Counted from the stretch's first letter, positions 34,216 to 46,039 are shown. The stretch is DNA of 64,000 nt from Mixophyes australis (GCA_036250195.1 JAVHZZ010000008.1:13091434-13155433), one strand, 5' to 3'. Translations and numbers: made by a program. The notes: a model not told the origin generated them from the letters alone.

Positions 34216-34689
34216 AGGGAGATCGGGGCAGGGAAGAGGGTGATTGGGGGAGCGAAGAGCGTGATCGGGGGAGGGAAGGAGTTAATGACATAGTTGCAAT
34301 TTAATTAGATGTTGAAGCAGCAGCAGATTTGCCTGCCATGAGGTATTCCCTTTGCAGGTGCTAGACCCCTGCAGCACATATCCCTGCTGATTATGATGAT
34401 TACTGGTACAAACCTGTAAAAATAAGGTTTATATAAATAAATGACAGTGTGCTGCTTGGTTTATGTTATTTTGCACTGTGTTTGCCCAGAACCTTAGCAT
34501 ACAACAGAGAAAGCACTATGTCCAAATCATATATCAAGACCATTACTACAGCCTATGATTTCTTGGGCGTAACGGGTAAGGGAAGGGGCTGGTCAGTGTA
34601 TAGTAAGAGCGTGCCAGCGGGGTCCAATTCCAGCTCTGTACATCTCAAAGGCACATGATTTTCTGTCGTATCCCTTGTACCAGCTACAG
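34216..34689. other. no gene; short 21-bp tandem repeat
   Basis: 34209-34279 holds about three copies of a 21-bp unit of the form GGGAAGAGGGTGATCGGGGGA. The rest up to the LINE is unremarkable. Confidence 0.6.
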
Positions 34690-36525
34690 GTTGTTTGTAA
34701 AAGCAGAGGTATTAAACACTTTCTTTTCTTCAGTATTTACCAGAGATGAACAAATGGTAGGAGTAATACATAAAAATGGAAATGAAACCATGCCATTAAT
34801 TAATACTTGGTTGTCAGAGAAAGAAGTCCAAAGGCGACTGAAGAATATTAAGATAAATAAAGCTCCAGGTCCAGATGGCATACACCCAAGGGTCCTTATG
34901 GAGTTAAACTCGGAAATAGCTAGACCGCTATTCTTAATTTTCAGAGATTCAATCTCATCAGGCTCAGTACCAAGGGATTGGTGAATAGCAGATGTGGTGC
35001 CGTTGTTTAAAAAGGGGACGAGATCACAACCAGAGAATTATAGACCTGTAAGCCTGACATCAATAGTGGGGAAACTACTGGAAGGTATTTTAAGGGACAG
35101 GATTACTTGGTACGCAATAAAATTATTAGTGGGAATCAACATGGATTTGTGAGGGATAGGTCATGTCAAACTAATCTAATTAGTTTCTACGAGGAAGTTA
35201 GTGGGAACTTAGACCAGGGCAGGACAGTAGATGTGGTCTACTTAGATTTTGCAAAGGCCTTTGAAACAGTGCCACACAAGAGGTTGGTTTACAAAATAAG
35301 GGAAATGGGTCTAGGAATCAAAATTTGTACTTGGATCGAAAACTAGTTAGAGAATAGGGAACAGAGATTTGTGATAAATGGAACATTTTCTAATTGGTCA
35401 AAAGTCTTAAGTGGAGTACCTCAAGGTTCCGTGCTGGGGCCACTCCTTTTTAATATATTTATTAATGACCTTGGTGATGGTTTAGAGAGTAAAGTTTCTA
35501 TTTTTGCAGATGACACTAAACTCTATAAGGTAATAAAATCAGAGCAAGATGTAGCTTCTCTACAGAGGGACTTAAATAAACTGGAGGATTGGGCGGACAA
35601 ATGGAATATGAGGTTTAACACAGATAAATGTAAGGTTATGCATTCAGGGATCAAAAACAAGAACGCAATCTATAAATTAAATGGAATTAATTTGGGAGAA
35701 TCTATAATGGAAAAGGATTTGGGAGTGCTCGTAGACAGTAGACTTGGCAATAGTGCTCAATGTCAAGCAGCAGCTGCAAGGACAAACAAAGTATTGGCAT
35801 GCATAAAAAGAGGCATAGATGCAAGGGAAGACAGTGTAATTTTGCCACTGTATAAATCGTTGGTAAGACCTCATCTTGAATATGCAGTACAGTTCTGGGC
35901 ACCACTCTATAAAAAAGATAATTTGGAACTAGAAAGGGTTTAGAGAAGGGCAACAAAATTGATAAAGGGTATGGAGTCATTAAGTTATGAGGAAAGGTTA
36001 GCCAGTTTAGGCATGTTTACTTTAGAAAAGAGGCGTCTAAGGGGAGATATGATTACTATGTACAAATACATTAGGGGTCAATACAGAGAGCTTTCATGGG
36101 AACTTTTTACCCCAAGGACCATACATAGGACACGTGGTCATCCCCTAAGGTTAGAGGAGAGGAAATTTCACAACCAGCAAAGGAAGGGGTTCTTTCCAGT
36201 AAGGGCAGTCAAGATATGGAATTCATTGCCAGGGAAGGTTGTGATGACAGATTTAATAAATATGTTTAAGAAAGGGTTAGACAAATTTTTAGCGGAAAGG
36301 TGTATCCAGGGATACGACCGTTAATTAAAATGAAGGATAGTAGTGGATATAGGGTAAAAATAGGACTGCAATATTGAGTCTGGGGGGAATTTCACAATTG
36401 AAACAGATTGGCGGTTGCTTACTCTGGATTAATTTCAAATATAAGTGCAGGATCGCAGGAGATCCAAAATAGGTTGAACTTGATGGACTGGTGTCTTTTT
36501 TTAACCTCATCAACTATGTTACCTA
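34690..36525 (+). mobile_element. CR1/L2-type LINE, 5' truncated
   Basis: Non-LTR retrotransposon missing its 5' half (no endonuclease seen) but with most of the reverse transcriptase and an intact 3' end: AGGTTGAACTTGATGGACTG, then a T-rich block and CATCAACTATGTTAC. This 3' end is of the type found on frog CR1/L2 LINEs. No poly(A). Directly joined to a truncated family M MITE. Confidence 0.88.
34700..36324 (+). pseudogene. LINE ORF2 reverse transcriptase, C-terminal two thirds
   Basis: RNA-dependent DNA polymerase of a non-LTR retrotransposon, which copies its RNA at the nicked target. In order: NKAPGPDGIHPRVL (about 34857-34900), ADVVPLFKKG, ENYRPVSLTS, NQHGFVRDRSCQTNL, VVYLDFAKAFETVPH (first catalytic Asp), SGVPQGSVLGPLLFNIFIND, FADDTKL (catalytic pair, about 35505-35525), RFNTDKCKVMHSG, LGVLVDSRL, LYKSLVRPHLEYAVQFWAP, and a C-terminal RTRGHPLRL, KIWNSLP block ending GYDR. 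Breaks: TGG-to-TGA near 34981, a frameshift near 35105, TGG-to-TAG at 35344, CAG-to-TAG at 35941. The catalytic residues remain, so inactivation is by stops only. Relatively young compared with the other LINEs here. Confidence 0.93.
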
Positions 36526-36526
36526 T

Positions 36527-36644
36527 AGCAATTGATCAGATTGTAGCTATCATGTATTTAGTACAAAATGACAGCTAGCATATGATTGGTTGCTATAAGC
36601 AACATCTGCACTTTTTCGAACCTGCAGCTTGATACATTTACCCC
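36527..36644. mobile_element. palindromic MITE, family M (copy 3, left end missing)
   Basis: Starts in mid-element at CCTATAGCAATTGATCAGA and runs to the right end TTGATACATTTACCCC. The missing left third coincides with the LINE 3' boundary, where both elements share GTTRCCTATAGCAA-like sequence. Confidence 0.7.
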
Positions 36645-37651
36645 CAGATGTTCAGTGCTTCTTCCAAATATCCAGATCTGACGGATCTACATGGAACGTT
36701 GACCACTTGCACAGTCAGATGCAGTAATTGCCCAACCCTCTCTACCATCCTTCCTGTTTGACATTTAATGGCTCTCTTTCAGGTGCAGATCGGGATTTCC
36801 TGTCTTCTGTGCCCATAAACAGCGCAGTTTGCAGCCAACTAGAATTGCAACATGTATAGAGACATTTTAGTCCCTGTAGCCTATAGTTACATCTCTGTTG
36901 TCCCCCGTCTCTGTCGAATCATAGGCAAACATAAAATAAAAAGAAGAAGTGATTTGAGTGGCATTAAGCTGACTTGACACAGTTTTTTTGTTTGGGCGCA
37001 GTTTTATTTTTCCATGTCCGTACATCTCCCCAATAACAAATGTCTGATACTTTATCATTTTACGAGCCCATGAAATCTCCCTCTGCCTATAAAACTCATT
37101 GCTCCTCTGTGAGACTACAGATAACTAATGTGGTGCCTGCTGAGTTTAAAATAAGCTGGTATTACAATTTACTTTCCTGCTTAATATGCCCCAAATACAA
37201 ATAAATGACAAACTTAAAAATATTGATATGAACTTAGGATACTCGCTTGGTTCCTATCTGCTATATTGCAGAATATTACTGCCGATGACTCGGTGTAGAA
37301 ATATGTATTGTAATAAGTAGGTATAGTTATATTACACAGCGTATGAAGATCTGGCTCTTTACGGTCCTACTGTGGGGAATTCCTAATGCACAAAATGCAA
37401 TAAGGAAAGTTAAACAAGAGGTTGGAAGGTTTCTGTCCCTGAAGATTCCGCTCTCCGAGAATGATGACATAGAAACGCTCATTCACTTAGCAGCACTTAC
37501 ATGTATTTGAGCAGGCTTGAAAGGGCTCGATTACCTGGGTTAATAATAGTGCTTTAGATGACATCAATAAAGGCTAAGTAGTCTGTGTCGCTGCTGCGCC
37601 CTTATGACAGATAATGACTTCCCCCCCAAATATTCAGAGGTCCGATCCAAT
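36645..37651. other. no recognisable feature
   Basis: AT-rich; no gene or element delimited. Confidence 0.5.
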
Positions 37652-37656
37652 GGTTC

Positions 37657-37897
37657 CATAGGCAAACCGAGGGGGGCTTTCTAGTGCCTAGAAACCCCCT
37701 CCAAGCCTGGGGCACTGTATAATTGACCTGCTCCCGCTTCACACAGCTCTGCTTGAACAGTAGTGCACGCAGCATTGCCCATGTATATTATGGGGATAGG
37801 AAGAGTTGGAGAGCAGCCAAGCACTGTCTAAAATTGGTCACACCTACTTGTGGCGTGGTATGAAAACCCCCCTCTACAAATCCTGCGTTTGCCCCTG
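37657..37897 (-). mobile_element. family C element, 5-bp TSD (copy 2)
   Basis: Inverse orientation to copy 1: begins CATAGGCAAACCGAGG, ends CTGCGTTTGCCCCTG. Exact duplication GGTTC (37652-37656, 37898-37902). 241 bp; lacks the CATGCATG-containing part present in the other three copies. Confidence 0.87.
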
Positions 37898-37902
37898 GGT
37901 TC

Positions 37903-39423
37903 AGTCCTCCCATATTGTCCAGGCTATCCCAGAGTGTTATAGAGCAGCATAATATTCTCTCTGGAGATAGACCTGGTTCACATGGCTATAATTAAGGGTT
38001 ACTGCTTTATATGTACGTAGCTTATTAGTGTGCAATAGAGGGTCCAGCAATGCATTCTGGGGGATGTAACTTGACTATGCAGAACCTAACACATATGTTT
38101 TCAGTTCATTTGCAGACTTTGGGTAATGACATTGACTGAAACTAGTTTATTGGGCTCCAATTTATTGGAATTGGCGCCTGGATTGAAAACCGGGGTTAGG
38201 AATTGGGAATTAGGGTCATTGTTTGAGGTTGGGGACTGGGGTTAGAATTTGGGGACTAAGGTTAAAGACCAAAGTCATTGGTAGCCAAATTGAAGGAGCT
38301 GAAACATCCATGTCTTGAACATACTTACTTACTTGTCCAGACCGTGCCTAGAATGACCATGGACCATCTTTCATAACCGTAGAGATCCATGTGATATGAC
38401 ACAGCTGCCTCTGCAATATGTGCATTCACACTTCCCCAACTCGTCTACCCGGACCAGACTCTACACACCAGGCTCCAAGCTTTGCATAATGAAGTATTGA
38501 AAGTTTGGATTTAGCTTTGTGCATCTGGGAATATCTCCAAGGCCATTCTTCAGCAATAATTCATTCAGGGCAAGCGCACGATAGTAATTGTTACAATATA
38601 TTTATAAGGTCATAATTATAAATGATTCATTGTATTAATTGATTAATGTACTACTCATGGGCGCTGAGTGTTAATTATATTGTATTGATATGCAGAATCG
38701 CTTTATCCTGGTGCAATTTATAAGCTACACTACTACTACTATTATAAAGAACACTATTATCTGACAAGGATATAATGCTACAAATACATGTAAGTAGCAA
38801 GCCTACAACATAATATCAATGCTGCGGTTAAGGTCCCTTAGTCAATGATTAAGGATCTGGTATCCCGGAACCTCTAATTTTGCAGGAGGATGTCCTATCT
38901 CCAAACTGTCCCAATTTCAGAAGGACAAATTCCAAATTTAGGGCTCTGTCTCCCTGTCCTGTTCATGGAGTTGTTAGTCACGCAGGTCGGAATGTTGGGG
39001 GGGGGGGGCACTTTACAGCACGGCACCCTTCAGGGGCGTGGTAATGCCCCCATTGTGACGTGGACATGCCAACATGCCACTATGGACATGTTCCCATGCT
39101 TCCATCCACGCTGACATGTTGCAAGTCTACTACTACTGGTCTCAAAACATTTCAGGCCTAGCAAGGAGAGGCTTTAGTTAAATGTTAACGTGTAATTGCT
39201 TGATTATTTTCTTAACCAATGAATCCCCACCTACTATTGGAACTGTTTGAAATCAAACTGCTTCTATTTATACATTTTGTAGGAACGATGATTCTTAGCT
39301 CCATTTGGAAACCTTACAACGCAGGCTGCTTGTTTTCAAAAACTTCTCCCGACTGTTAACTGGGGAGAGACATCAGTTGCTGGGTGAGCCCCTACCAAAG
39401 GGTTTACTAGTTGGGAGGAGGAG
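37903..39423. other. no gene
   Basis: A short degenerate GGGGTTAGGAATTGGG-type repeat lies at 38185-38275 and an 11-base G run near 38997-39008. Otherwise unremarkable. Confidence 0.5.
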
Positions 39424-39570
39424 ACTCATTTAGAGTGGAACGCCAGCCCCATTTTTAGCGTAAAATACACAAATTCATACTGGACATATACACTAAAAAT
39501 GCATACGCCTACACCCATATTAAGATGTTCCCATAGTGCTCCTTATGGCTTGTGAGATTAGTCAGGAGAA
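39424..39570. repeat. repeat F, uninterrupted copy
   Basis: Aligns across the hAT insertion point of the 31.6/34.2 kb copy. The target octamer here reads CCTACACC within ATACGCCTACACCCAT, so this is a paralogous empty site. Confidence 0.75.
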
Positions 39571-39721
39571 GAAAGGTGCGTGCACAGACAGAGTAGAGTA
39601 AAGGTGTGTTCACATTTATTGTGAGGCTGAGTTACGCTTGTCGGGGATTATCTGTTGCAAGTGCTCGAACTCTGGAGCAAAGATCATTGATAATGGCGAT
39701 GATGATCAGCACAGACATTTG

Positions 39722-39870
39722 GGGGTAAATGTATCAAGCTGTGAGTTTTCCAGCGGGTTTGAATATCCAATCAGATTCTAGTTATCATTTATTTAGCATA
39801 GTCTACAAAATGACAGCTAGACTCTGATTGGTTGCTATAGGCAAAACTCTCAGCTTAATACATTTACCCC
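39722..39870. mobile_element. palindromic MITE, family M (copy 4)
   Basis: GGGGTAAATGTATCAAGC at the left, TAATACATTTACCCC at the right. 3-bp duplication TTG (39719-39721, 39871-39873). Shorter than other copies because part of the left arm is deleted. Confidence 0.77.
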
Positions 39871-39961
39871 TTGGAGTGTAAACAAAAGGTTCAATAAATC
39901 AGTAAATAAAAAACATCCCCCGTCCCACCAAATTGACCCAAGCACCAGTGATCATAATCTA

Positions 39962-40294
39962 GGGCCTGATTCATTAAGGATCTTAAATGAAGAGGTATCT
40001 TATTTCAGTCTCCTGGACAAAACCATGTTACAATGCAAGGGGTGCAAACTAGTTTTCTGTTTTGCACATATGTTAAATACTGACTGTTTTTCCATGTAGC
40101 ACACACATACTTGATAGCTTATTTGTACACTGAAATTGAAAGTTTATATTTGTGTGCTACATGAAAAAACAGTCAGTATTTAACATATGTGCAAAACAGA
40201 AAACTAGTTTGCACCCCTTGCATTGTAACATGGTTTTGTCCAGGAGACTGAAATAAGATACCTCTTCATTTAAGATCCTTAATGAATCAGGCCC
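39962..40294. mobile_element. Harbinger-like MITE, family H, palindromic subfamily (copy 6)
   Basis: 333 bp, the same length as copy 5, with the same exact duplication CTA (39959-39961, 40295-40297). Arms near identical: TTGCACATATGTTAAATACT against AGTATTTAACATATGTGCAA. The centre is in the opposite orientation to copy 5, as expected if the element sits on the other strand. Confidence 0.87.
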
Positions 40295-40297
40295 CTA

Positions 40298-40894
40298 GTC
40301 TGCTTACGACAACTGAGTGGGAACGAACAGCATGGACTCCCCTTACAAATGCTGTACCAGGGTAAAATAGTCCGTGCCGGTCACATTATAACAGTTAAAC
40401 ACGCAGCAGTTTTATTTCATATGATATCCAAGAAATAAATAGCAAATATTATGTTAATAAGGTCTCCTGGTGGCTGTTAAATAAAGAAGCAGATTGCAGC
40501 CCTACCCTAATCTCTGCGTAAAGTTCACCGAGGGCACCGCGATGCTCACCCACCATCATTACAGAGCACAAACTTCCTTCCTCCATGAGTGATAGCACTA
40601 ACTGGCTGTGTTTATAAGTAATCCGCGGGATTTACAGGAGCGACAATCTTCCCAGCGCCTTCCTTCCATAAAACAGTGTAACAAAATAAACAAGATAGAT
40701 ACAAAGAGACAATTCTTTTTATGTTCGACTATATTAGATGGAAGACAATAAAGCAGGCACGATAGTGCCCTCGATTGGCATTCATCTGCCATAATGTTCT
40801 CTATTATTGCTTTTCAGAACTGCTCCCCCTGGTCCTCACCTTCTGTGACCCTTGAGTGTGACGAAACCCGAGGGAAGATTTATCTTTATTGTAT

Positions 40895-40899
<5 letters not shown>
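40298..40899. other. no recognisable feature
   Basis: No gene or repeat delimited. Confidence 0.5.
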
Positions 40900-40966
<67 letters not shown>

Positions 40967-40991
40967 GTGTGTGTGTGTATATATATATATT

Positions 40992-41026
<35 letters not shown>
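40900..41026. repeat. (AT)n microsatellite with (GT) interruption
   Basis: Mostly AT dinucleotides with a GTGTGTGTG segment near 40967-40977. The Tyr/Ile ORFs across it are compositional artefacts. Confidence 0.92.
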
Positions 41027-41029
<3 letters not shown>

Positions 41030-41391
41030 CCATACACAGATATCTGTTGCCCCTTAACTTATATTACATAAGATTAAGACATCATTAATTTTGAAATTAA
41101 AAAATCTATCATCCACATGACTTTACATTTGCTCAGGCAATACAACCCCCCCTGGCTTCTAGGTACCAAATATAATAACAGTTATAGGAACCTCTTCCAT
41201 CTCGCCCTGTTAATATGGGTTCACCAGTAGTATAAATGTAGGGGAAAAAAATTAACTTAAATATTTTTGGATAAAAGGGGGACTATCCTCCGACAATCAG
41301 GACACATGGGAGGTTTTCCAGTGCTCAACAAACACACCAGTGTTACGCAGTGAGACGAGAGTTCTAAGCAGTAAGTAATTCTGACATATTA
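41027..41391. other. no recognisable feature
   Basis: No gene or repeat delimited. Confidence 0.5.
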
Positions 41392-41399
41392 ACCTGAAG

Positions 41400-41704
41400 C
41401 ACACTTCCCAACATGGGCAAGATTATTCCCGGGAGGTCCTGGGTGCAAGTGGGTGTGTGCGGGTGGGGCTCGAAGAAGTGTGTCCTTAGGTCCGCCCCCA
41501 AAATGGGCATCACTACTCTGAACTAATAAAAACAGGGGGGCGGGGCCACGATGCTGGGTCTATGACGTCACTAGGCCCTGCCCCCTCCGTGCAGTTTACA
41601 CAGCTGGTCAGGATCAGGGAGAATTGCCTCTTCTCCCGTGAGTCCGGGAGAACTCACAGAAATTCGGGAGTCTCCCGGACATTCCGGGAGAGTAGGCAAC
41701 TATG
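41400..41704. mobile_element. hAT-type MITE, family A (copy 2)
   Basis: Begins CACACTTCCCAACATGGG, ends TCCGGGAGAGTAGGCAACTATG. Exact 8-bp duplication ACCTGAAG (41392-41399, 41705-41712). 305 bp, non-coding. Confidence 0.87.
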
Positions 41705-41712
41705 ACCTGAAG

Positions 41713-42539
41713 TCAACCCCCAAATAGTCATTAAAGCTCGTTTATGAAGCTTCAAAAATGTGCACTGTCAGAATATTTTCATGCACATGCACCTGTTTCT
41801 GGTCAGTTATCTCATATTGTGCTGAGATTACACTGACATACAGTAGAATCCAATGTTATTGGAAATGTACATGTATGTTGGCATTAAGTTCTTTTTTATA
41901 TGATTTCACAGAGCCTGATGCAGAGGTGAACGCAACTCTTTACGTGCTGAGAATTCGCACGCAATAATATAGGACATATAATCTTCCTTCTCAAGCGCGT
42001 ATAAAAATAACAAAAACATTTTTTTTCCAAACACACAAACTGCTATAAAACATCCACAAACAAGGAAGAAAGCACCCAGCAGCATAAGAGGTAAACTTAC
42101 AGCCAATCAGAAGCAAATAGCTAGAGCTGGCAATCGTCACAATTATTAATGTCTACTGTGTTATGATTTTCCAAAGTTTAACGTTAAGAACCAAAGTCAT
42201 CTCATTTTATTTATTTATTTTTTACAGGTAAATTATCAGCTTGATCACATTTTTATTTGTTCATTTTTTTTGTTGTTCCAGCATTTGCAAAACAGATTCA
42301 ATGTGCCGCTCAGTAAATAAATAAAATTGGGTTGGGGGTAATCTGGGCCCATCAGTGCCCATTGGTGCTTAGGTGGCCTTGTGGTCATGCTGCTCTGGCC
42401 CCTAGCACCCCCTCTATAATTTGTTGGATGGTTTGCAATTGTAGATAATAAGAACTCATAATAACAGCATTGTAATGTGTTCCACAGATCCAGAGCTCTA
42501 TATTGACTGGATGGTGAACGCTTGAATGTTTTTAATGTT
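41713..42539. other. no recognisable feature
   Basis: AT-rich; nothing delimited. Confidence 0.5.
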
Positions 42540-42735
42540 TTTTAGAGTTTATATTCCATATAGGTATGGGACCTATCCTGCAGTGTCCTGTCCTAGTAGA
42601 ACAGATCAGACCTACACCCATATTCAACACACTTATTTTAACATCCATTCTTGTTGAATTCAGATGTGTATATACCCGATTTACGTGCGTTTATTTTAAT
42701 GTTCAGTATGCGTCCTATAATGAATGAGTCCCTTT
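42540..42735. repeat. dispersed repeat D, copy 2
   Basis: Diverged partner of 2295-2495. Ends ATAATGAATGAGTCCC, a Harbinger-like terminus variant. Confidence 0.5.
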
Positions 42736-42783
42736 GTTGTCATGTGATCAAGGAAAACTAAGCAGAATAATAAATCACTAGAC

Positions 42784-43022
42784 CATAGGCAAACAGAGGG
42801 GGGGTTCCTAGTGCATGGAAACCCCCCCTCCAAGCCTGGGTCACTGTATAATTGACTAATAGTAGTGCACGCAGCATTGCCCATGTATATTATGGGGATA
42901 GGAAGAGTTGGAGAGCAGCCAAGCACTGTCTAAAATTATAGAGACGCCCCCATGCATGCTGGTCACGCCCACTGGTGGCATGTTGTGGAAACCCCCCTCT
43001 ACAAATCCTGCTTTTGCCCCTG
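42784..43022 (-). mobile_element. family C element, 5-bp TSD (copy 3)
   Basis: Begins CATAGGCAAACAGAGG, ends TGCTTTTGCCCCTG. Exact duplication TAGAC (42779-42783, 43023-43027). 239 bp; lacks the 13450-13515-type segment of copy 1. Confidence 0.87.
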
Positions 43023-43027
43023 TAGAC

Positions 43028-43407
43028 ACATATAGAAACTAAGTGAAATTAAGAAATCCATCCGTTCTAAAAAGGAAAACATGTTTTAGAGAACAATGTA
43101 ACATTTTTGGCAAGTGTTAGATGATACTGTACCAATTAAATGTGACAGTAGATGAAACATAAATATTGATAAAACATTAAAACATAAAAATATAGATACA
43201 CTTAATGCATAACCTTGAGATAAGGTGAATGCAAGGATTTAAGAAATGTGCTTAGAGGATAAATAACACATTATAATTATTAATTGTCCATTAATTAACG
43301 CCACAATGTTGTTAAAAAAAAATCATTAGGACTCTAAGGTTAAAGAGAAACTCCCCTAATATAATATGATCCTACGTCCAAAGTGGCTTTTTGTGGGGTT
43401 CCCATGT
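43028..43407. other. no recognisable feature
   Basis: AT-rich spacer. Confidence 0.5.
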
Positions 43408-43415
43408 CCTGGACC

Positions 43416-43582
43416 CAGGGGCTGGCTGGGCTGGGGGGCATCTGCACCCTGGGCCGGTCCCATAGTGAGCTATCTTGGGCTGGGTCACTGAGCCAACTGC
43501 ATTTTTTCTACTTCAAAATATTCATAATAGGCTGCTGAGTCGAATCTTGCCCCCCGGATTAAAGTTTGCCAGCTCTCCCCTG
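43416..43582. mobile_element. short hAT-type MITE (CAGGGGCTGGC end)
   Basis: Ends CAGGGGCTGGCTGGGCTGGG and GCCAGCTCTCCCCTG are inverted. Flanks CCTGGACC (43408-43415) and CCGGGACC (43583-43590) agree at 7 of 8. 167 bp. Same family as the element at 51884-52006. Confidence 0.7.
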
Positions 43583-43590
43583 CCGGGACC

Positions 43591-45490
43591 CAATTGTACT
43601 TTGCTTTGTATTTCAGGGTCTCCAAGTTGAGCCTTAACGAACCACCCATTAGAGGCAGAAGCAGAGAGGAGTAAATTGATAACTACAAGGGGCTGGTGGG
43701 GGGAAGGTTCTGGGAATTCTTTAGTTATGCCAGATGGGGGAGGGGGGGGGGGGGTGCAGGGGTGATTAAAAATAAATAAATAGGTGCTATTATTTTAAGG
43801 AAGCCCATTCAGTTACCAATCGGACAGGCGGAACCGTTTCATACACTTTTGTTTCTGTGATTGTTTTCTTCTGATTAAATAAATGTTCCTACTACCTGAA
43901 AATAAGTCTCAGTTCTATCATCTTTAAATATGGAGCATTACAACTAAGGAAAGGACAAATGTATTCCTAAAAGCGAACAGATACTAGAACATGGCTTATA
44001 AAATAACAACAAGAATAATAACATTTTTTTTCTTGAATAAAACAAGAGAACCCCCATCCCTGGAGATATTTTGTTTAGACGTTATTGCTTTGAAAAGTGA
44101 AATATTCTGACATTTGTTTATAATATACTTTTGACCACTGGGGGCACTGTTCCCGATGAGCCAGATTTCATTTTATCATGGTCAGTATGGTACTATAGCT
44201 ATTTTTGTTAGTGAAAGCACAGATAGATAGAAATTAGGTGCTCTGTGTGACTCTTGATCATATGGTTTACTGAACTTTTGTATTGTAACTAGAGTAAGAA
44301 TAAGTAAAAATATATTTAAATGGCCACATTTATAAGTAAAACATATTATTCTACTAATAGATGTCACTTATGTTATTACTAATGGAGCTTTTGATGTAGT
44401 GAGTAATAATTAATAATAGAAAGAATCACAGCTGTTACTGGACAGATGGACAAGATTTCATTTGATGCAGGAAACATTAATCAGGTGCCTCTTGCGTCTG
44501 TGAAACGTCGCCCGCGAGCAGCATAAAATACGTCTTTCTAATCTGTGCACGCACTGCGCTATTGTGTCTTTGCTGAAATCTTCATGCAAAACATGTTATT
44601 GAGAATTAGATTATTTCATGCCTCGTAAATTTAACACCAACTGGCAGAAGTCAAAGGGAATTAGGATTTTTTGCAATTGTGTCAGAGTTTATCACATAAT
44701 AGTTCACCAAATTGCTTCACATAATGGGATCTATAACTTCGTTGGACACTCGGTGGCACAGTTTTAGAACAGAGTGGGGAGGAGGTGGATTGGGTCATTT
44801 AAAGGATTTGTCCGTGATGATGGTGATGCTAAGCCATGTGTACAGCTGTAACTTCCATAAACCAGAATGTTCACTTGTTACCCTCTGGTATTCCAGAAAA
44901 AGTCACTTCACTCTTAATAAACATTATCAGGACACAGCAGGGCATATATTTAACGTTCCGAACAAACCAGAGAAAACAGGTATTCCTATTTACTAAACGT
45001 ATCAAGGCCAAATTCTATAGGACACTGTGGTTAACACGTTTAAGGCCAAATTAAATAAATGTGCGAAATTCTATCCCTGACGTGAAATGAGGCAAATACT
45101 CAGCTGAACGGTTTTTATAAAATATTGCTTATCCCTAGGGAAATGTTATGTAGAAATCTAATAGAGTGTGTCCTGAATCTGCTTTTCAGAGGTCGTGTGG
45201 ATACAGACCTGTGTCTATCCCAGCACTCGTCTTTACTTAATCTGCCGGATGTATTACTGAGCGTGATTCAAGTCCGGACGTACGACCATTTGCGCAGCGT
45301 ATCTTGTGTGATGTCACACCGAGCATACCCAGAAACTAAACTTACGCATCTGAACACAATTGTGCGTAATTCATATCCACACGCATCTGACACTTACAGC
45401 CCCTTACGACTTGAAAGGTGAAACAGGGGAACATGTACAGTATTGGCATGGTCACGCAGATGTGTCTAAATCAAGTCCTGTGTTTATCGT
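43591..45490. other. no gene
   Basis: About 1.9 kb. A run of about 14 G with one interruption lies at 43738-43754. No ORF has recognisable motifs and no element ends were found. Confidence 0.5.
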
Positions 45491-45498
45491 AATTATGC

Positions 45499-45831
45499 CA
45501 TACTTACCAACTTTAGAAAGGGGGTTTCCAGGAGCCTGCCGGGGGAGGTGGGCGAGATGGGGGGCGGGGCTCCAAAATGCGCGTCATTTTGGACCCGACC
45601 CCGTAAAGCAATTACGCAAACGCGTCATTTGACAGCGGGGGGCGGGGCCAAATGCCGCGATTCAACGGGAATCTTGGCGTTTGGGACCTAATTCTGCCCA
45701 CTTCACTAGGAAGTGGGCACTTCCTAGTGAAGTGGGCAGATCCGGGAGATTGCCACACTCTCCCGGGAGTCCGTGGGACTCTCGCAAAATGCGGGAGTCT
45801 CCCGGACATTCCGGGAGAATTGGCAAGTATG
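45499..45831. mobile_element. hAT-type MITE, family A (copy 3)
   Basis: Begins CATACTTACCAACTT, ends GGGAGAATTGGCAAGTATG. Exact 8-bp duplication AATTATGC (45491-45498, 45832-45839). 333 bp. Contains a 46-bp near-perfect palindrome at 45694-45739 that other copies lack. Confidence 0.9.
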
Positions 45832-45982
45832 AATTATGCTTGCTTTCAGCCATACCTTGTACACCTGATACAGACCGAGTGTAAACAGCGGATGATCGTG
45901 GTGACCGACACGGCATAGTCTTTGATTAAAAAAATTAGATGTATGCCTCTGAGCAGTTATAACAGAACAACAGTAAAGCAAC

Positions 45983-45985
<3 letters not shown>

Positions 45986-46032
<47 letters not shown>
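45986..46032. repeat. (AT)n microsatellite
   Basis: AT dinucleotide run with one G interruption, next to the second Tc1 fossil. Confidence 0.9.
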
Positions 46033-46033
<1 letters not shown>

Positions 46034-46039
46034 AAAAAA

